Positions 19,942 to 28,404 of a stretch of 64,000 nt of DNA are shown here, in pieces; the first letter of the stretch is position 1; the number at the start of each line of letters is the position of its first letter. The notes beneath the pieces are model-generated. The model was not told where the DNA came from. It did not search any database and saw only the letters and a list, made by a program, of their open reading frames with translations. The DNA comes from Nocardioides mangrovicus (GTDB lineage: Bacteria; Actinomycetota; Actinomycetes; Propionibacteriales; Nocardioidaceae), in NCBI RefSeq assembly GCF_003674065.1, contig NZ_RDBE01000010.1:525321-589320 (forward strand). Reading direction: 5' to 3'. The position numbers and the translations under genes are program-made.

Positions 19942-20562
19942 TCAGGACGGGGCGAACGGCACGCCCACGACCTTGACGCCGGAGCAGGTGACGTCGTCGT
20001 CCGTCACGTCGGCCACCTTCCATACTCCGCCGGTCTTCGTCATGTTGAACGCGATACCGGCGACCTTCGGCGGGTCGTGGGGCTTGTTCGTCGCACGGAC
20101 CAGGGTCCAGCCGCCCAGCCGGGCACAACCGATCACCTTGACGATCGACCCGGACCTCTCGATGCGCACGGGGGTGAACGGAGTAGGCCCGGGATAGAGC
20201 TGCTTGTCCTTGATGTCGGAGTTGGCGATGGACTGGTACGACAGCGCGGAGGTGCTCAGCTTCTTGGCGCGGGGGAAGTCGAACTGCTGGGCGTTGACGT
20301 CCTGGGCGTAGGCGACGTTCCAGGCTCGGACGCCCTTGACCGGTCCCAGGTCCTCGAAGCGTGACAACGGCGCCTGGGTCGGGCTCGGCGACGCCGACGC
20401 GCTCGCGCTGGGCGACGGGCTGGGCGAGGTGCTGCTCGACGTGGTGCTCGGCGTGGCGGAGGCCGATCCGCTGCTCGTGGAGTCACCGCCACCACAGCCC
20501 GCGACCGCGGCCGCGAGGACGGGGATGGCGACGAGCGCCGCCACACGGTGCGCCTGCGTCAT
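19942..20562 (-). CDS. Lipoprotein of unknown function near the Tad locus
   Basis: A 206-aa predicted lipoprotein with signal peptide and lipobox AVAGC near residue 20, then a low-complexity Ser/Ala/Pro linker (about 22-60) and a globular domain with YAQDVNAQQFDFPRAKKL and WTLVRATNKPHDPPKVAGI. No family recognised. The ATG at 20562 has GAAGGAG upstream, at somewhat long spacing (11 nt). It follows the last Tad pseudopilin gene by 100 bp and may belong to the same surface structure. Confidence 0.75.
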   Translation of the reverse strand: MTQAHRVAALVAIPVLAAAVAGCGGGDSTSSGSASATPSTTSSSTSPSPSPSASASASPSPTQAPLSRFEDLGPVKGVRAWNVAYAQDVNAQQFDFPRAKKLSTSALSYQSIANSDIKDKQLYPGPTPFTPVRIERSGSIVKVIGCARLGGWTLVRATNKPHDPPKVAGIAFNMTKTGGVWKVADVTDDDVTCSGVKVVGVPFAPS

Positions 20563-20662
20563 GAGATGACCAGCTCCTTCGTCTGAGGTGTCCGGATGGT
20601 CCCGGTGCCGGCCCTTGTATACCCGTCGGCACTGCCAAGAAACGCTGCGGCTCGGCGTCCGG

Positions 20663-21145
20663 CTACTCGTCGAGCGGCTTGGTGATGCCCTCGTAGGGCC
20701 GGGCACGACCGCTGCCGCTGAGGTTCATGTGGCTGATGGTGGCGATCTGCAGCAGCGTGGTGTCGATCTCCCCGGACACCTTGACCGAGACGTAGAGCGG
20801 GTGGCCACCGGGGCCGTCGCTGATCGCGATGTCGGTGCAGTGGATGCGGACGCCGACGCTGTTGGCACTGATGGTGTTGCAGTAGGTCCGCACCGCGTCG
20901 TAGGCCTTGCTCGGGTCGAGCTCGAGCGTGGTGGAGTCGAGGTTCACCTGCTGCGCCCCGGCGCGGGCGGCCTCCTCGGCGTAGGCCACCGCCACACCGC
21001 GGGCGTTGAGCAGCCGGGAGCCGTCGATGCCGAGCCCGCCGAGCAGCAGCAGCATCATCGCCAGGATCGGCAGCGCGGGAGCCAGCGAACCGCGCTCGTC
21101 GCGCCGGTGCAGCCGGGCCGTCAACCGGGCGGTGAGCCGGGCCAT
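20663..21145 (-). CDS. TadG-like pseudopilin, last gene of the Tad operon
   Basis: A 160-aa protein with an N-terminal DERGSLAPALPILAMMLLLLG helix, the signature of TadG/TadE-like Flp pilus assembly proteins, followed by a periplasmic domain with two Cys (YCNTIS, IHCTDI). The ATG at 21145 overlaps the stop of the preceding gene (GTGATG context), with a GTG one codon earlier as alternative. Shorter than full TadG, so a minor pseudopilin is likely. Confidence 0.8.
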   Translation of the reverse strand: MARLTARLTARLHRRDERGSLAPALPILAMMLLLLGGLGIDGSRLLNARGVAVAYAEEAARAGAQQVNLDSTTLELDPSKAYDAVRTYCNTISANSVGVRIHCTDIAISDGPGGHPLYVSVKVSGEIDTTLLQIATISHMNLSGSGRARPYEGITKPLDE

Positions 21146-21591
21146 CACTCGGTCCCGTCGTCGAGCCCGCGGTTGGGGTCGAGCATCGAGGTGAAGGTCG
21201 ACTTGGAGGTGATGACCTTGGTGACACCCGGCAGGCCCGCGTCGGCCAGTGAGTAGCGGCAGGTGGCGGTGACGGTGACCGCGTTGCCGGGCTGGAACTG
21301 ACCGCTTGGCACCGTGACCTTGGCCGTGGCCCGGCAGTCCGAGGGTGCGTCGGCCAGCCCCTGGTCGAGCACCTGCTGGGCGTTGGCCTGCGCCTGGTCG
21401 GCCGACCGGGAGTCGGTGGCGGTGCGGGCGGCGTCGCGCGTGCTGGCGTCGAGCAGGCCGTGCACCTGGGCGACGATGCCGTAGGCGTAGATGAGGGCGA
21501 AGATGAACAGCAGGCTCGGGGCGAGCATGGCGAGCTCGATCGACAGCGAGCCCCGCTCGTCGCGCCGGCGCCTGAGGAGGGGCCTGCTCAC
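21145..21591 (-). CDS. TadE-like pilus assembly protein
   Basis: A 148-aa protein: basic N-terminus RRRRDERGSLSIELAMLAPSL followed by one transmembrane helix, the TadE-like motif with the conserved Glu five residues after the cleavage-site Gly. The remainder is an extracytoplasmic domain with two Cys (DCRATA, ATCRYS) that could form a disulfide. The GTG at 21591 overlaps the preceding stop (GTGA). Second of three pseudopilin-like genes in a row. Confidence 0.85.
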   Translation of the reverse strand: MSRPLLRRRRDERGSLSIELAMLAPSLLFIFALIYAYGIVAQVHGLLDASTRDAARTATDSRSADQAQANAQQVLDQGLADAPSDCRATAKVTVPSGQFQPGNAVTVTATCRYSLADAGLPGVTKVITSKSTFTSMLDPNRGLDDGTE

Positions 21592-22037
21592 TCGTCGGCC
21601 TCGAACCGCTCGACCGAGCCCGACGCGGTGCCGTGGGCCGTCAGGTCCAGACCCGGGATGAGTGAGATCGTCTTGCCCGACACCGAGACCGTGGTGCGTG
21701 GGAACCGCTCGTCGTAGTGCGGTTGCGCGCCGAAGGTGACCTGCGGGTCGTTCAGACCGCCGCTGCCCACGCTCGCGGCGAAGTCGGTGGTGCGCGCCCG
21801 CACCTGTGGCAGCAAGGAGTCGTAGGTCGCGGCGTCCTGGGCCAGCCGCAGCTGCGACACGGCCTCCCGCGCCGCCTGGATGGCGACGTTGCGGCCGTAG
21901 AAGTACAGCGCGGCCTGGATGGAGAGGAAGATCAGCGCCAGCAGCCACGGCGCGAGGAAGGCGAGCTCGAGCGCGCTCGCGCCGCGTTCGTTCCGCCGGC
22001 GCGGGACGCACGCGGGCACGAGCACGCGCAGGCTCAT
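21588..22037 (-). CDS. TadE-like pilus assembly protein
   Basis: A 149-aa TadE family protein with the motif RRRNERGASALELAFLAPWLLALIF (Glu at +5 relative to the processed Gly/Ala) and a single membrane helix, then an extracytoplasmic domain lacking Cys. The ATG at 22037 lies one base after the stop of flp. An in-frame alternative start at 22049 would overlap flp and is less likely. First of the three pseudopilin-like genes. Confidence 0.85.
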   Translation of the reverse strand: MSLRVLVPACVPRRRNERGASALELAFLAPWLLALIFLSIQAALYFYGRNVAIQAAREAVSQLRLAQDAATYDSLLPQVRARTTDFAASVGSGGLNDPQVTFGAQPHYDERFPRTTVSVSGKTISLIPGLDLTAHGTASGSVERFEADE

Positions 22038-22038
22038 C

Positions 22039-22260
22039 TCAGCAGCCACCGCCCGCGTTGTCGCACATCTCGCCCTTCTTCTTGTTCACGATGCCCATGA
22101 TCGCCGCGCCGATGATCGAGGCGGCGAGCACCACGACGGCGGCGATGAGTGCCCATTCCAGGACGCTTGCGCCGCCCTCCTCGCGGCGCAGCCGCTCGAA
22201 GCGAGCGAACATGCCGCGGTAGACGATGAGGCCCAGGGTGAGAGCCGGGTCGTTGAACAT
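22039..22260 (-). CDS. flp: Flp-type pilin
   Basis: A 73-aa protein that would be the major Tad pilus subunit. A 29-residue basic leader precedes the processing motif GGASVLEWALIAAVVV (conserved Glu+5-like residue) and a hydrophobic helix; the C-terminus is short and ends CDNAGGGC with two Cys. Size and layout match actinobacterial Flp pilins. ATG preceded by GAAGGGG about 10 nt upstream. Placed between tadC and the tadE-like genes, the standard order. No prepilin peptidase gene is visible here. Confidence 0.85.
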   Translation of the reverse strand: MFNDPALTLGLIVYRGMFARFERLRREEGGASVLEWALIAAVVVLAASIIGAAIMGIVNKKKGEMCDNAGGGC

Positions 22261-22297
22261 GGTGGTGATCCCCTTCTTTGAGAAAGCGCGGACGCGG

Positions 22298-23227
22298 TCA
22301 GGCCTTGAGCAGCTGAGAGACGGCCGGGAACCCGAGGAAGATCATGAAGGCGGTGCTGATGAGCATCTGGGCCACCAGCATCGACTGCGACTTCTCCCCC
22401 TCCTCGCCCTCGGCCTGGGTGAGCTCGCGTCGCCGCAACGTCGCGGCACGGGCCGAGAGCGACGAGCGGATCTTCGCGCCGTCGTCCGCAGCCAGCAACA
22501 GGGCCCCCGAGAGCTCTTCGAGCTCCTCCACACCCAGAGCCTTCCCCAAATCGCCGAGGGCAACCCACGGAGTGGTGCCGTAGAGGCGGGCGTTGGCCAG
22601 GGCGCTGCGGATCCGGACCATGGACCAGTGGTCACCCACGCTGGCCGCGGCGAGCAACGCCTCGGGCAGGCCGCGACCACCGGCGAGGTTCATGGCCACG
22701 AGGTCGAGGAAGACCCCGACGCTGCGGCGGAAGTCCCGGCGTCGCTCGCCGGCCTCCGAGCGCAGCACCACGTCGGGGAGCAAGAAGCCCACCAACGCGA
22801 AGATCAACCCGACGAAGGCGGGCACCACGGGGGGCACGTGGGCGCCTCCCAGGGTCAGGATCGACCACACCACCGGCGCCAGCAGGAACAGCCCGACGGC
22901 GGTGACCGCCTTGCTGGCCAGGTGGAACCCGACCGTGCGGCTCATCAGCGCGAGGTCCTGGCGTTGCCGGCCCAGCTGCCAGCCGCGGTCGGCGGCGAGC
23001 ACCTCGAACCGGTCGGCGAGCTTGGCGAACATGGTCTGCACGCGGTCCTGCTGCCCGCCCTCGGCGAGCTCGTGCGCGGTGATCGTGTGGGTCGACATCG
23101 ACCGGGAGCCGGAGTCGATGCGAGCGAGCATCGTGCCGACGCCGGTGCGCGGACGGGCGAACACGCGGGTGACCAGGTAGAGCCCGGCGCCGGCCACGGC
23201 GCCGCACATCAGGGCGAGGAACATCAT
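22298..23227 (-). CDS. tadC: Tad pilus inner-membrane platform protein TadC
   Basis: A 309-aa polytopic protein of the type II secretion F family, forming with TadB the membrane platform that TadA acts on. Membrane helices near 5-20, 108-128, 135-155 and 285-305; the cytoplasmic F domain contains RRDFRRSVGVFLDLVAMNLAGGRGLPEAL and RSSLSARAATLRRRELTQAEGEEGEKSQ. The ATG at 23227 overlaps the tadB stop (ATGA). Confidence 0.9.
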   Translation of the reverse strand: MMFLALMCGAVAGAGLYLVTRVFARPRTGVGTMLARIDSGSRSMSTHTITAHELAEGGQQDRVQTMFAKLADRFEVLAADRGWQLGRQRQDLALMSRTVGFHLASKAVTAVGLFLLAPVVWSILTLGGAHVPPVVPAFVGLIFALVGFLLPDVVLRSEAGERRRDFRRSVGVFLDLVAMNLAGGRGLPEALLAAASVGDHWSMVRIRSALANARLYGTTPWVALGDLGKALGVEELEELSGALLLAADDGAKIRSSLSARAATLRRRELTQAEGEEGEKSQSMLVAQMLISTAFMIFLGFPAVSQLLKA

Positions 23228-24126
23228 GCGGCACCACCGGTGCGGATGGTCTCGATCTCGTCGCTCACCACGGTGGTGTCGTCGAAGACCAGGAAACGCT
23301 CGGTCTTCGACGGCGCGGCGAGGCTGCGCAGCCACAGCAGGCCCAGGCCGAAGATGGCGGTGATGATGATGAGCATCAGCTGCCCCAACAGCGTGTCGTA
23401 GGGCTTGACGTAGGTGCGGTTGAAGACGCTCAGCCCGCCCATCATGCCCAGCACGATGACCAGCACGATACGCACGCTTCGCCGGATCGCCTTGCGGCTG
23501 GCCTCGATCCGCCGCCGCATGTCCAGCTCCTCGCGGGTGGAGACGGCCAGCTCGGAGAGGACGTCGCGCAGGCCCGGCCCCCGCAGCCGGGCGTTGAGCA
23601 GCAGCGCCGCGCAGATGACGTCGGCGCTGGAGTCGTGCAGGTCGGCGGCGAAGGCCTTCAGCGCTTCGGGGAGCGGGTCGCGGATCCGGATCCGGTCGAC
23701 CAGCAGGTTCAAGGAGGGCCGGATCGCCGGACTGGCGTTGGCCGCGGTGGCCGGGATGGCCTGCTCGAGGCCGATGGCGCCGGCGATCGTGTCGCGCAGC
23801 GACTCGGTCCACTGGGCCAGCGCCTCCAGCTTGCCGATGGCCAGCTTCTCCACGGTGCCCGAGCCGGCGATGCGGTCCCAGAAGGCGACCAGCAGCCCGA
23901 TGCCGACGCCGGCCACCACCCAGTGCGTGCCGATGAGGGCCACCAGGCCGGCCACCGCGCCGAACAACATCCGCCGGCCGCGCTCGCCCAGCGACTCGCG
24001 CTGCTTCGTCGGCTTGCCCACCGGCCGCTCGGGCAGCCCGACGACGGCCAGCACGGCCACGAACAGGCCGAGCCCGAAGACGACCCCGGCGAGCAGGGCG
24101 ATCGGGGTGCGGAGGACGTCGATCAC
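23224..24126 (-). CDS. tadB: Tad pilus inner-membrane platform protein TadB
   Basis: A 300-aa type II secretion F family protein. N-terminal membrane helices (about 10-30, 55-80), a cytoplasmic F domain (IAGAIGLEQAIPATAANASPAIR; LRDVLSELAVSTREELDMRRRIEASRKAIRRSVR) and C-terminal helices (about 220-240, 250-275). GTG start, 7 bp after tadA. Works with TadC and the TadA ATPase. Confidence 0.9.
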   Translation of the reverse strand: MIDVLRTPIALLAGVVFGLGLFVAVLAVVGLPERPVGKPTKQRESLGERGRRMLFGAVAGLVALIGTHWVVAGVGIGLLVAFWDRIAGSGTVEKLAIGKLEALAQWTESLRDTIAGAIGLEQAIPATAANASPAIRPSLNLLVDRIRIRDPLPEALKAFAADLHDSSADVICAALLLNARLRGPGLRDVLSELAVSTREELDMRRRIEASRKAIRRSVRIVLVIVLGMMGGLSVFNRTYVKPYDTLLGQLMLIIITAIFGLGLLWLRSLAAPSKTERFLVFDDTTVVSDEIETIRTGGAA

Positions 24127-24133
24127 GGCACGA

Positions 24134-25462
24134 TCACGCCCACCGGTTGACGACCTGGCCGACGTAGCCGTTGGCCATCAGGTCGTCGATGCAGGAGATC
24201 GGGGCGTGGGGCACCGCGACCCCTTGGCTGTTGAGTGCGAAGACCTCGCTGGAGAGCACCCGGCCGTCGACGCCGGTGACCTCGCGCACGCTCTCGATCG
24301 CGCGGTTCAGCGTGCCGCCGCGCGCGTAGTCGTTGCGCTTGCGCAAGAACACGACGAAGTTGATCGACCCGGCGATCAGCATGTGCGTCGCCTCGACCGG
24401 CAGGTGCTCCTCGGCCTGCAGGGCGTAGGTGGAGATGCGGTTGAACACCTCCATCGAGGAGTTCGCGTGGATCGTGGACAGCGAACCGTCGTTGCCCTGG
24501 CTCATCGCGTTGAGCATCGTCACGATCTCATCGCCCAGCACCTCGCCGACGATGACCCGGCTGGGGTTCTGCCGCAGCGAGCGGCGCACCAGGTCGGCCA
24601 TGGTGACCATGCCGAGGCCCTCGGAGTTGGGCAGCCGCTCCTCGAAGGCCACCACGTTGGGGTGGAGGTCCTCGAACTGGTCGAGTCCGAGCTCCAGCGC
24701 CCGCTCCACCGTGATCAGCCGCTCGTGGGCGGGGATCTCGTTGGCCAGCGCGCGCAGCAGCGTGGTCTTGCCCGAGTTCGTCGACCCGGCGAGCATCACG
24801 TTCTTCCGCGCCTTGACGCAGGCCCGCAGGAAGGAGGCGAGCTCGGGCGTCATGGTGCCGTTGGCCACCAGGTCGTCGAGCCCGACCTTGCCCAGGCGCG
24901 AGCGCCGGATCGAGATGCTGGGTCGCGAGCACACCGACTGCACGGCCGAGAGCCGGGAGCCGTCGGGCAGCCTCAGGTCCAGCTGGGGGTTGGCGGTGTC
25001 GAAGGGGCGCGAGGCCAGACCGACGCTGGCGGCGAGGATCTGGATCAGCTCGACGAGCTCCTCGTCGCTCTCCGCCACCGGGTCGGAGAGCTCCTCACGA
25101 CCGTCGGCATAGCTGACGAAGACCCGGTCGCAGCCGTTGATGTCAACGTTCTCGACCTCGGGGTTCTGCAGCAGCGGCTGCAGCCGGCCGACCCCGAACA
25201 GGGCCGCGTGGATGGCGGCGGCGAGCAGCTCCTCCTGCTCGACGCTGGGCGGCGTGCGGCCGATGCTGATCTCGGCCCGGGCGTGGTCCTCGAGCACCTG
25301 GACCACCAGGGACCGGGCGTACTGGCGCTCGTCCTCGGGAGCCATGGGTGTGCGGGCGGCGAGCTCGTCGCTGCGTCGCTGCTGGTTGAGCCGGTCGGCG
25401 ACCTGGGCCCGCAGGGTGCGGACCAGCTGCGGGTCGGCGACGGCGGGCTGGGTCATCGTCAC
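24134..25462 (-). CDS. tadA: Tad pilus assembly ATPase TadA/CpaF
   Basis: Cytoplasmic secretion ATPase (GspE/CpaF family, 442 aa) that powers Flp pilus assembly. Walker A GSTNSGKTT near residue 225, Asp box ERALELGLDQFEDLHPNVVAFEER, Walker B-like SRVIVGEVLGDE near 303 and His box STIHANSS near 325. The GTG at 25462 overlaps the tadZ stop (GTGA) and has GAGG 7 nt upstream, favouring it over the ATG two codons later. Confidence 0.95.
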   Translation of the reverse strand: MTMTQPAVADPQLVRTLRAQVADRLNQQRRSDELAARTPMAPEDERQYARSLVVQVLEDHARAEISIGRTPPSVEQEELLAAAIHAALFGVGRLQPLLQNPEVENVDINGCDRVFVSYADGREELSDPVAESDEELVELIQILAASVGLASRPFDTANPQLDLRLPDGSRLSAVQSVCSRPSISIRRSRLGKVGLDDLVANGTMTPELASFLRACVKARKNVMLAGSTNSGKTTLLRALANEIPAHERLITVERALELGLDQFEDLHPNVVAFEERLPNSEGLGMVTMADLVRRSLRQNPSRVIVGEVLGDEIVTMLNAMSQGNDGSLSTIHANSSMEVFNRISTYALQAEEHLPVEATHMLIAGSINFVVFLRKRNDYARGGTLNRAIESVREVTGVDGRVLSSEVFALNSQGVAVPHAPISCIDDLMANGYVGQVVNRWA

Positions 25463-26367
25463 GACGTCACCTCGCTGCGCTCGCGATGGCGGCGGACGCC
25501 GCGGCGGCGCCCCCGTCGGTTGGTGGGCTTGACCTCGCTGCCGTCACCGCCGGGCAGCCCCGCCGTCACGGCGTCGTCGTCCTCGACGGCGGCCGCGACG
25601 TCGTGCGGCGTCGCGGAGCCGGCCAGGTCGGCGTAGGCCTGGGCCGCCACGGTGCGTGCGCTGCGGGCCAGCATGCTGCGCTCGGGCCGGTAGACGGTGA
25701 CGCCCTCGAACATCACGACGGCGCGCGGGTCGTAGGCGATCGACCCGTAGTCGCGGACCCACCCCAGCCCGCTGCGGATCGCGGCTGAGGCGGCCTGCCG
25801 GTCGCGCTCCTGGTCGGGGTCGGCGATGCCGACGATGCCGACGCGCAGGCCGCGCTCGCGGGCCGGCTCCTCCAGCGTCTCCAGCCGGCGGCGCAGGTGC
25901 AGGGCGCTCCACGCGGTGGGGCGGTAGACCGCCAGCAGCAGATCGGAGCCGAGGACGACCGCCAGGTGGTCGGAGGTGGCCTGCACCTGACCGACGTCGA
26001 CGAACATGTCGGCGTCGGAGACCTGGGAGAACAGGTCGATCAGCGTCGGCCACATCGGCGCGACGGCCGCGGCCTGCTCCGGGCCGGGCAGGCCGACCAG
26101 CACCGGCTGGCCGCCGACGGCCTCTTGGGTGTGCTGAGCGACCGCGACGGGGTCCATCCCGCGCCGGGCGGCCGGCAGCACCGAGAGCAGGCCCCGGTCG
26201 GGATCCATGGCCCGGCCGTCGGAGCGTTGCAGCCGCAGCCCGACGTCGCCGCCGAGCGGGTCGGCGTCGAGCACGATGGTGGGTGCGGGCCACAGCGTGG
26301 CCAGCAGGAGGGTCGTGGTGGTCGCGCCGGGGGCTCCCTTGGCGGACATCACGGAGATGATCGCCAC
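25459..26367 (-). CDS. tadZ: TadZ/CpaE-like ParA-type localisation ATPase
   Basis: A 302-aa ParA/MinD-like P-loop protein with an N-terminal deviant Walker A (SAKGAPGATTTTLLLA) and LDADPLGGDVGLRL; in Tad systems this protein localises the machinery at a pole or site. The N-terminal receiver-like domain of classical CpaE is absent, as in other actinobacterial members. The C-terminal 30 residues are strongly basic (NRRGRRRGVRRHRERSE). GTG start 3 bp after the upstream gene. Confidence 0.88.
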   Translation of the reverse strand: MAIISVMSAKGAPGATTTTLLLATLWPAPTIVLDADPLGGDVGLRLQRSDGRAMDPDRGLLSVLPAARRGMDPVAVAQHTQEAVGGQPVLVGLPGPEQAAAVAPMWPTLIDLFSQVSDADMFVDVGQVQATSDHLAVVLGSDLLLAVYRPTAWSALHLRRRLETLEEPARERGLRVGIVGIADPDQERDRQAASAAIRSGLGWVRDYGSIAYDPRAVVMFEGVTVYRPERSMLARSARTVAAQAYADLAGSATPHDVAAAVEDDDAVTAGLPGGDGSEVKPTNRRGRRRGVRRHRERSEVTS

Positions 26368-26370
26368 GAG

Positions 26371-27066
26371 TTACTCCCCGGGGGAGACGAGGTCGACGTC
26401 GGGGTCGGTGTCGCTCGGCAGCACGGTCATCGCCACGTTGCCGTTGGCCGACAGCGCGGCCACCGCACCGGCGTCGGAGCGCTTGACGACCACCGTGACG
26501 TTGGCGCTCCCGCTGGCCCCGCCGGAGTGGACCCCGACGACGCGAGCGGCATCGACCACCGAGTCGCCGGGGTTGTAGGAGCTGGCCGCCGTGCTGCTCT
26601 GGCTGGAGGTGACGAAGTAGAGCCGGACGACGTCGCCGGGGCTGGGCACGGTGCCGGGGCGCTTCGCGGAGCTCACCACGACACCGACCTCCTCGGCGCC
26701 GGCGGGCAGGATCTGGCCCTTGCTGAACATCGTGCGCGTGATGAAGGCGCCGCGGGGGACGCCGACCAGGGCGCGGCCGCCGGAGACGGCGCTCAGCGCG
26801 GTGGTGCGCACCAGGGTCGCGGTGTCGCCGGCGACCTTCACCTCGCGGAAGTCGGAGGCCTCGACCTTCTGGCCGACCTCGATGTTCTGCGCCGCCACCA
26901 GCACCGAGACCCGGTCGCCGCTGCGGAAGGCGATGAGTGCGCTGCCCAGCGCGCCGAGCAGGATCAGCAGCACCGCCAGCGCGGCCAGGGCCGGACGTCG
27001 GTCGCGCCGCGCTGCGGGCAGCCGGCCTCGCACCGCCTCACGCTCGCGGACAGGGCTCTGGACCAT
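26371..27066 (-). CDS. CpaB/RcpC-like SAF-domain pilus assembly protein
   Basis: A 231-aa protein with one N-terminal membrane helix (about 26-48) and an extracytoplasmic SAF domain (about 52-120, VLVAAQNIEVGQKVEASDFREVKV), as in CpaB/RcpC of Flp pilus systems, which act at the cell wall. The ATG at 27066 has GGAGGG 7 nt upstream. First gene of the operon running to 20663. The 27067-27234 gap upstream holds no recognisable ORF and presumably the operon promoter. Confidence 0.85.
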   Translation of the reverse strand: MVQSPVREREAVRGRLPAARRDRRPALAALAVLLILLGALGSALIAFRSGDRVSVLVAAQNIEVGQKVEASDFREVKVAGDTATLVRTTALSAVSGGRALVGVPRGAFITRTMFSKGQILPAGAEEVGVVVSSAKRPGTVPSPGDVVRLYFVTSSQSSTAASSYNPGDSVVDAARVVGVHSGGASGSANVTVVVKRSDAGAVAALSANGNVAMTVLPSDTDPDVDLVSPGE

Positions 27067-27234
27067 GGGGTTCCCTCCGTCGTCGCATCTCGCACCGAGC
27101 CACGGGCCCGACCGTGACCACCACCAGGACCGCCCCGATACCGGCCTGACGCCGTTCGCGCGCGGCCGTCGACCGCGCAGAACGGTTGTTCCCCTGCTGG
27201 AGCGCGGCAAACCCGTGCGTCACCGCGTATTTGG

Positions 27235-27759
27235 TCAGCCGATCGTCACCTGGACGACGTTCGAGGCCTGGCCGGTCGTCGGGTCGAGCAGTCGGAAGCT
27301 GGCCGCCCCCCGCTGGCTGGTGATGATGTAGGTCGAGAAGGCCCCGCCGTGCACGGTCACGGTGACGCCGGCGAAGGAGCCCCAGGTGGTGCCGGTCATC
27401 CGCTGCACCTGCAGCGTGACGCCGTCGGCGCCGGGGTACTGCCCGGTCAGGGTGACCCGGCTACCGGCCCCGGCCTGCGCCGGCGCCGTGAGCTGGATGC
27501 CCTGGGCGGGGGTGGGGGTCGGTGTGGCGCTCGGGGTGGGGCTGGCCGAGGCCTCCCCAGAGGTGATGGCGACCGTGGGCAGCTGGCTGGGAGTGCTCGT
27601 CGCGGCCTCGGAACGGTGGGATCCGTCGTCGGTGTCGCCGGTCAGGCCCAGCGCGCGGACCAGCATGAAGGTGACCAGCGCCAAGACGACCGCGATGACC
27701 ACCGCGAACGCCGCGAACTTGACCAGCGCGGCACGAGCCTCGACCTGCTCGTCCTCCAT
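27235..27759 (-). CDS. Membrane-anchored protein with Ser/Thr/Pro linker
   Basis: A 174-aa protein: short cytoplasmic N-terminus, one transmembrane helix (about 14-37), a Ser/Thr/Pro-rich linker (about 45-85, repeated PTP) and a C-terminal Ig-like beta domain (about 88-174, RVTLTGQYPGADGVTLQVQRM). No family recognised. A TACGCT -10-like hexamer on the minus strand at 27802-27807 would give a leader of about 35 nt. Located 168 bp upstream of the Tad operon on the same strand; a surface role is plausible. Confidence 0.75.
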   Translation of the reverse strand: MEDEQVEARAALVKFAAFAVVIAVVLALVTFMLVRALGLTGDTDDGSHRSEAATSTPSQLPTVAITSGEASASPTPSATPTPTPAQGIQLTAPAQAGAGSRVTLTGQYPGADGVTLQVQRMTGTTWGSFAGVTVTVHGGAFSTYIITSQRGAASFRLLDPTTGQASNVVQVTIG

Positions 27760-27859
27760 CGCGCGCTCCCCGCTCCGCTCCGTGCCACCGTTGCCGCTGC
27801 CAGCGTACGTGGCGGATGGGACGGGTGGGGATAACGATTTGAGTCGAGCGCGCGCCGCC

Positions 27860-28075
27860 CTACTTCGCGGTGTCGCGATAGGCGCGCCAGCCCCACCGAC
27901 CGAGCACGACGGCGATGATCAGGTTGACCACGATGAGCACCGAGTGCGCCACGTAGTACCCGGTCGGTCGGTCCTCCTGCGTGTCGACCAGCGCCTTGGT
28001 AAACCGCGCGTAGGTCAGCACGTTCCAGGTGGCGACGGCGAGCAGGACCACGGCGTGCTTGCGCTCGAGCTTCAC
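27860..28075 (-). CDS. Small membrane protein, SCO4848-like family
   Basis: A 71-aa protein with two membrane helices (about 7-24 and 42-62) and the pattern MKLERKHAVVLLAVATWNVLTYARFTK...YYVAHSVLIVVNL, resembling the small SCO4848 family of actinobacterial membrane proteins of unknown function. GTG start with a leaderless-type TACGCT 7 nt upstream. Monocistronic by position. Confidence 0.75.
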   Translation of the reverse strand: MKLERKHAVVLLAVATWNVLTYARFTKALVDTQEDRPTGYYVAHSVLIVVNLIIAVVLGRWGWRAYRDTAK

Positions 28076-28082
28076 GCCGCCG

Positions 28083-28088
28083 AGCGTA
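28083..28088 (-). promoter_or_regulatory. Putative leaderless -10 element
   Basis: TACGCT on the minus strand, 7 nt before the GTG at 28075. Matches the TANNNT-N7-start layout and supports the assigned start. Confidence 0.5.
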
Positions 28089-28095
28089 GCGGGGA

Positions 28096-28127
28096 CCCGG
28101 TTTCACCCGCCGGCCGGCGAAACCGGG
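28096..28127. repeat. Imperfect palindrome in intergenic region
   Basis: CCCGGTTTC and GAAACCGGG bracket a self-complementary CGCCGGCCGGCG core, giving a 32-bp near-perfect hairpin. It lies in the 329-bp gap 28076-28404, between the P450 gene end and the SCO4848-like gene start, about 20 bp upstream of that start. No other gene is visible in the gap. Confidence 0.7.
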
Positions 28128-28230
28128 GGACGAACCGGGGCGGACCGGTCGCCGAACACCCGGATTCGCGCGCCCGTGGGGTGGTTTGTCTGGGTGCGTG
28201 GGCAGTGGGTGGGTTGGCGCGGCAGGGGCT

Positions 28231-28265
28231 GGACGGTTTCCCCCGCCTAGGCGGGGAAGCCGTCC
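28231..28265. terminator. Strong GC-rich hairpin downstream of the P450 operon
   Basis: GGACGGTTTCCCC and GGGGAAGCCGTCC flank a CGCCTAGGCG-type core: arms of 16-17 nt pair with one mismatch and one bulge around a TA centre. It lies 140 bp after the P450 stop on that transcript. It could terminate the P450 operon, but no T-tract follows. Confidence 0.5.
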
Positions 28266-28354
28266 CACGAACCAGGGCGAAACACCCCAACGAAGGGCGG
28301 TTTCCTCCGCTCGCGCGTCCGTTTCGCCCCGATGACGGCGTGGGCCCGCCGGGC

Positions 28355-28403
28355 GCCCAGCTCAGCTCGGTCGCCCCAGCGCGGTGAGCCCAGCTCAGCT
28401 CGG
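28355..28403. repeat. 16-bp direct repeat
   Basis: GCCCAGCTCAGCTCGG occurs at 28355-28370 and again at 28388-28403, offset 33 bp, immediately 3' of the P450 stop codon. AGCTCAGCTC is itself an internal repeat. Likely a small slippage or duplication product; no function suggested. Confidence 0.7.
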
Positions 28404-28404
28404 C

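Noticed and set aside
5500-20635. 17-bp motif ATACCCGTCGGCACTGC at 5500 and 20619
   Set aside because: Shared by two unrelated intergenic sites in opposite orientation to their genes; a chance match is plausible in this length of GC-rich DNA, and only the first site has SigR-like elements.
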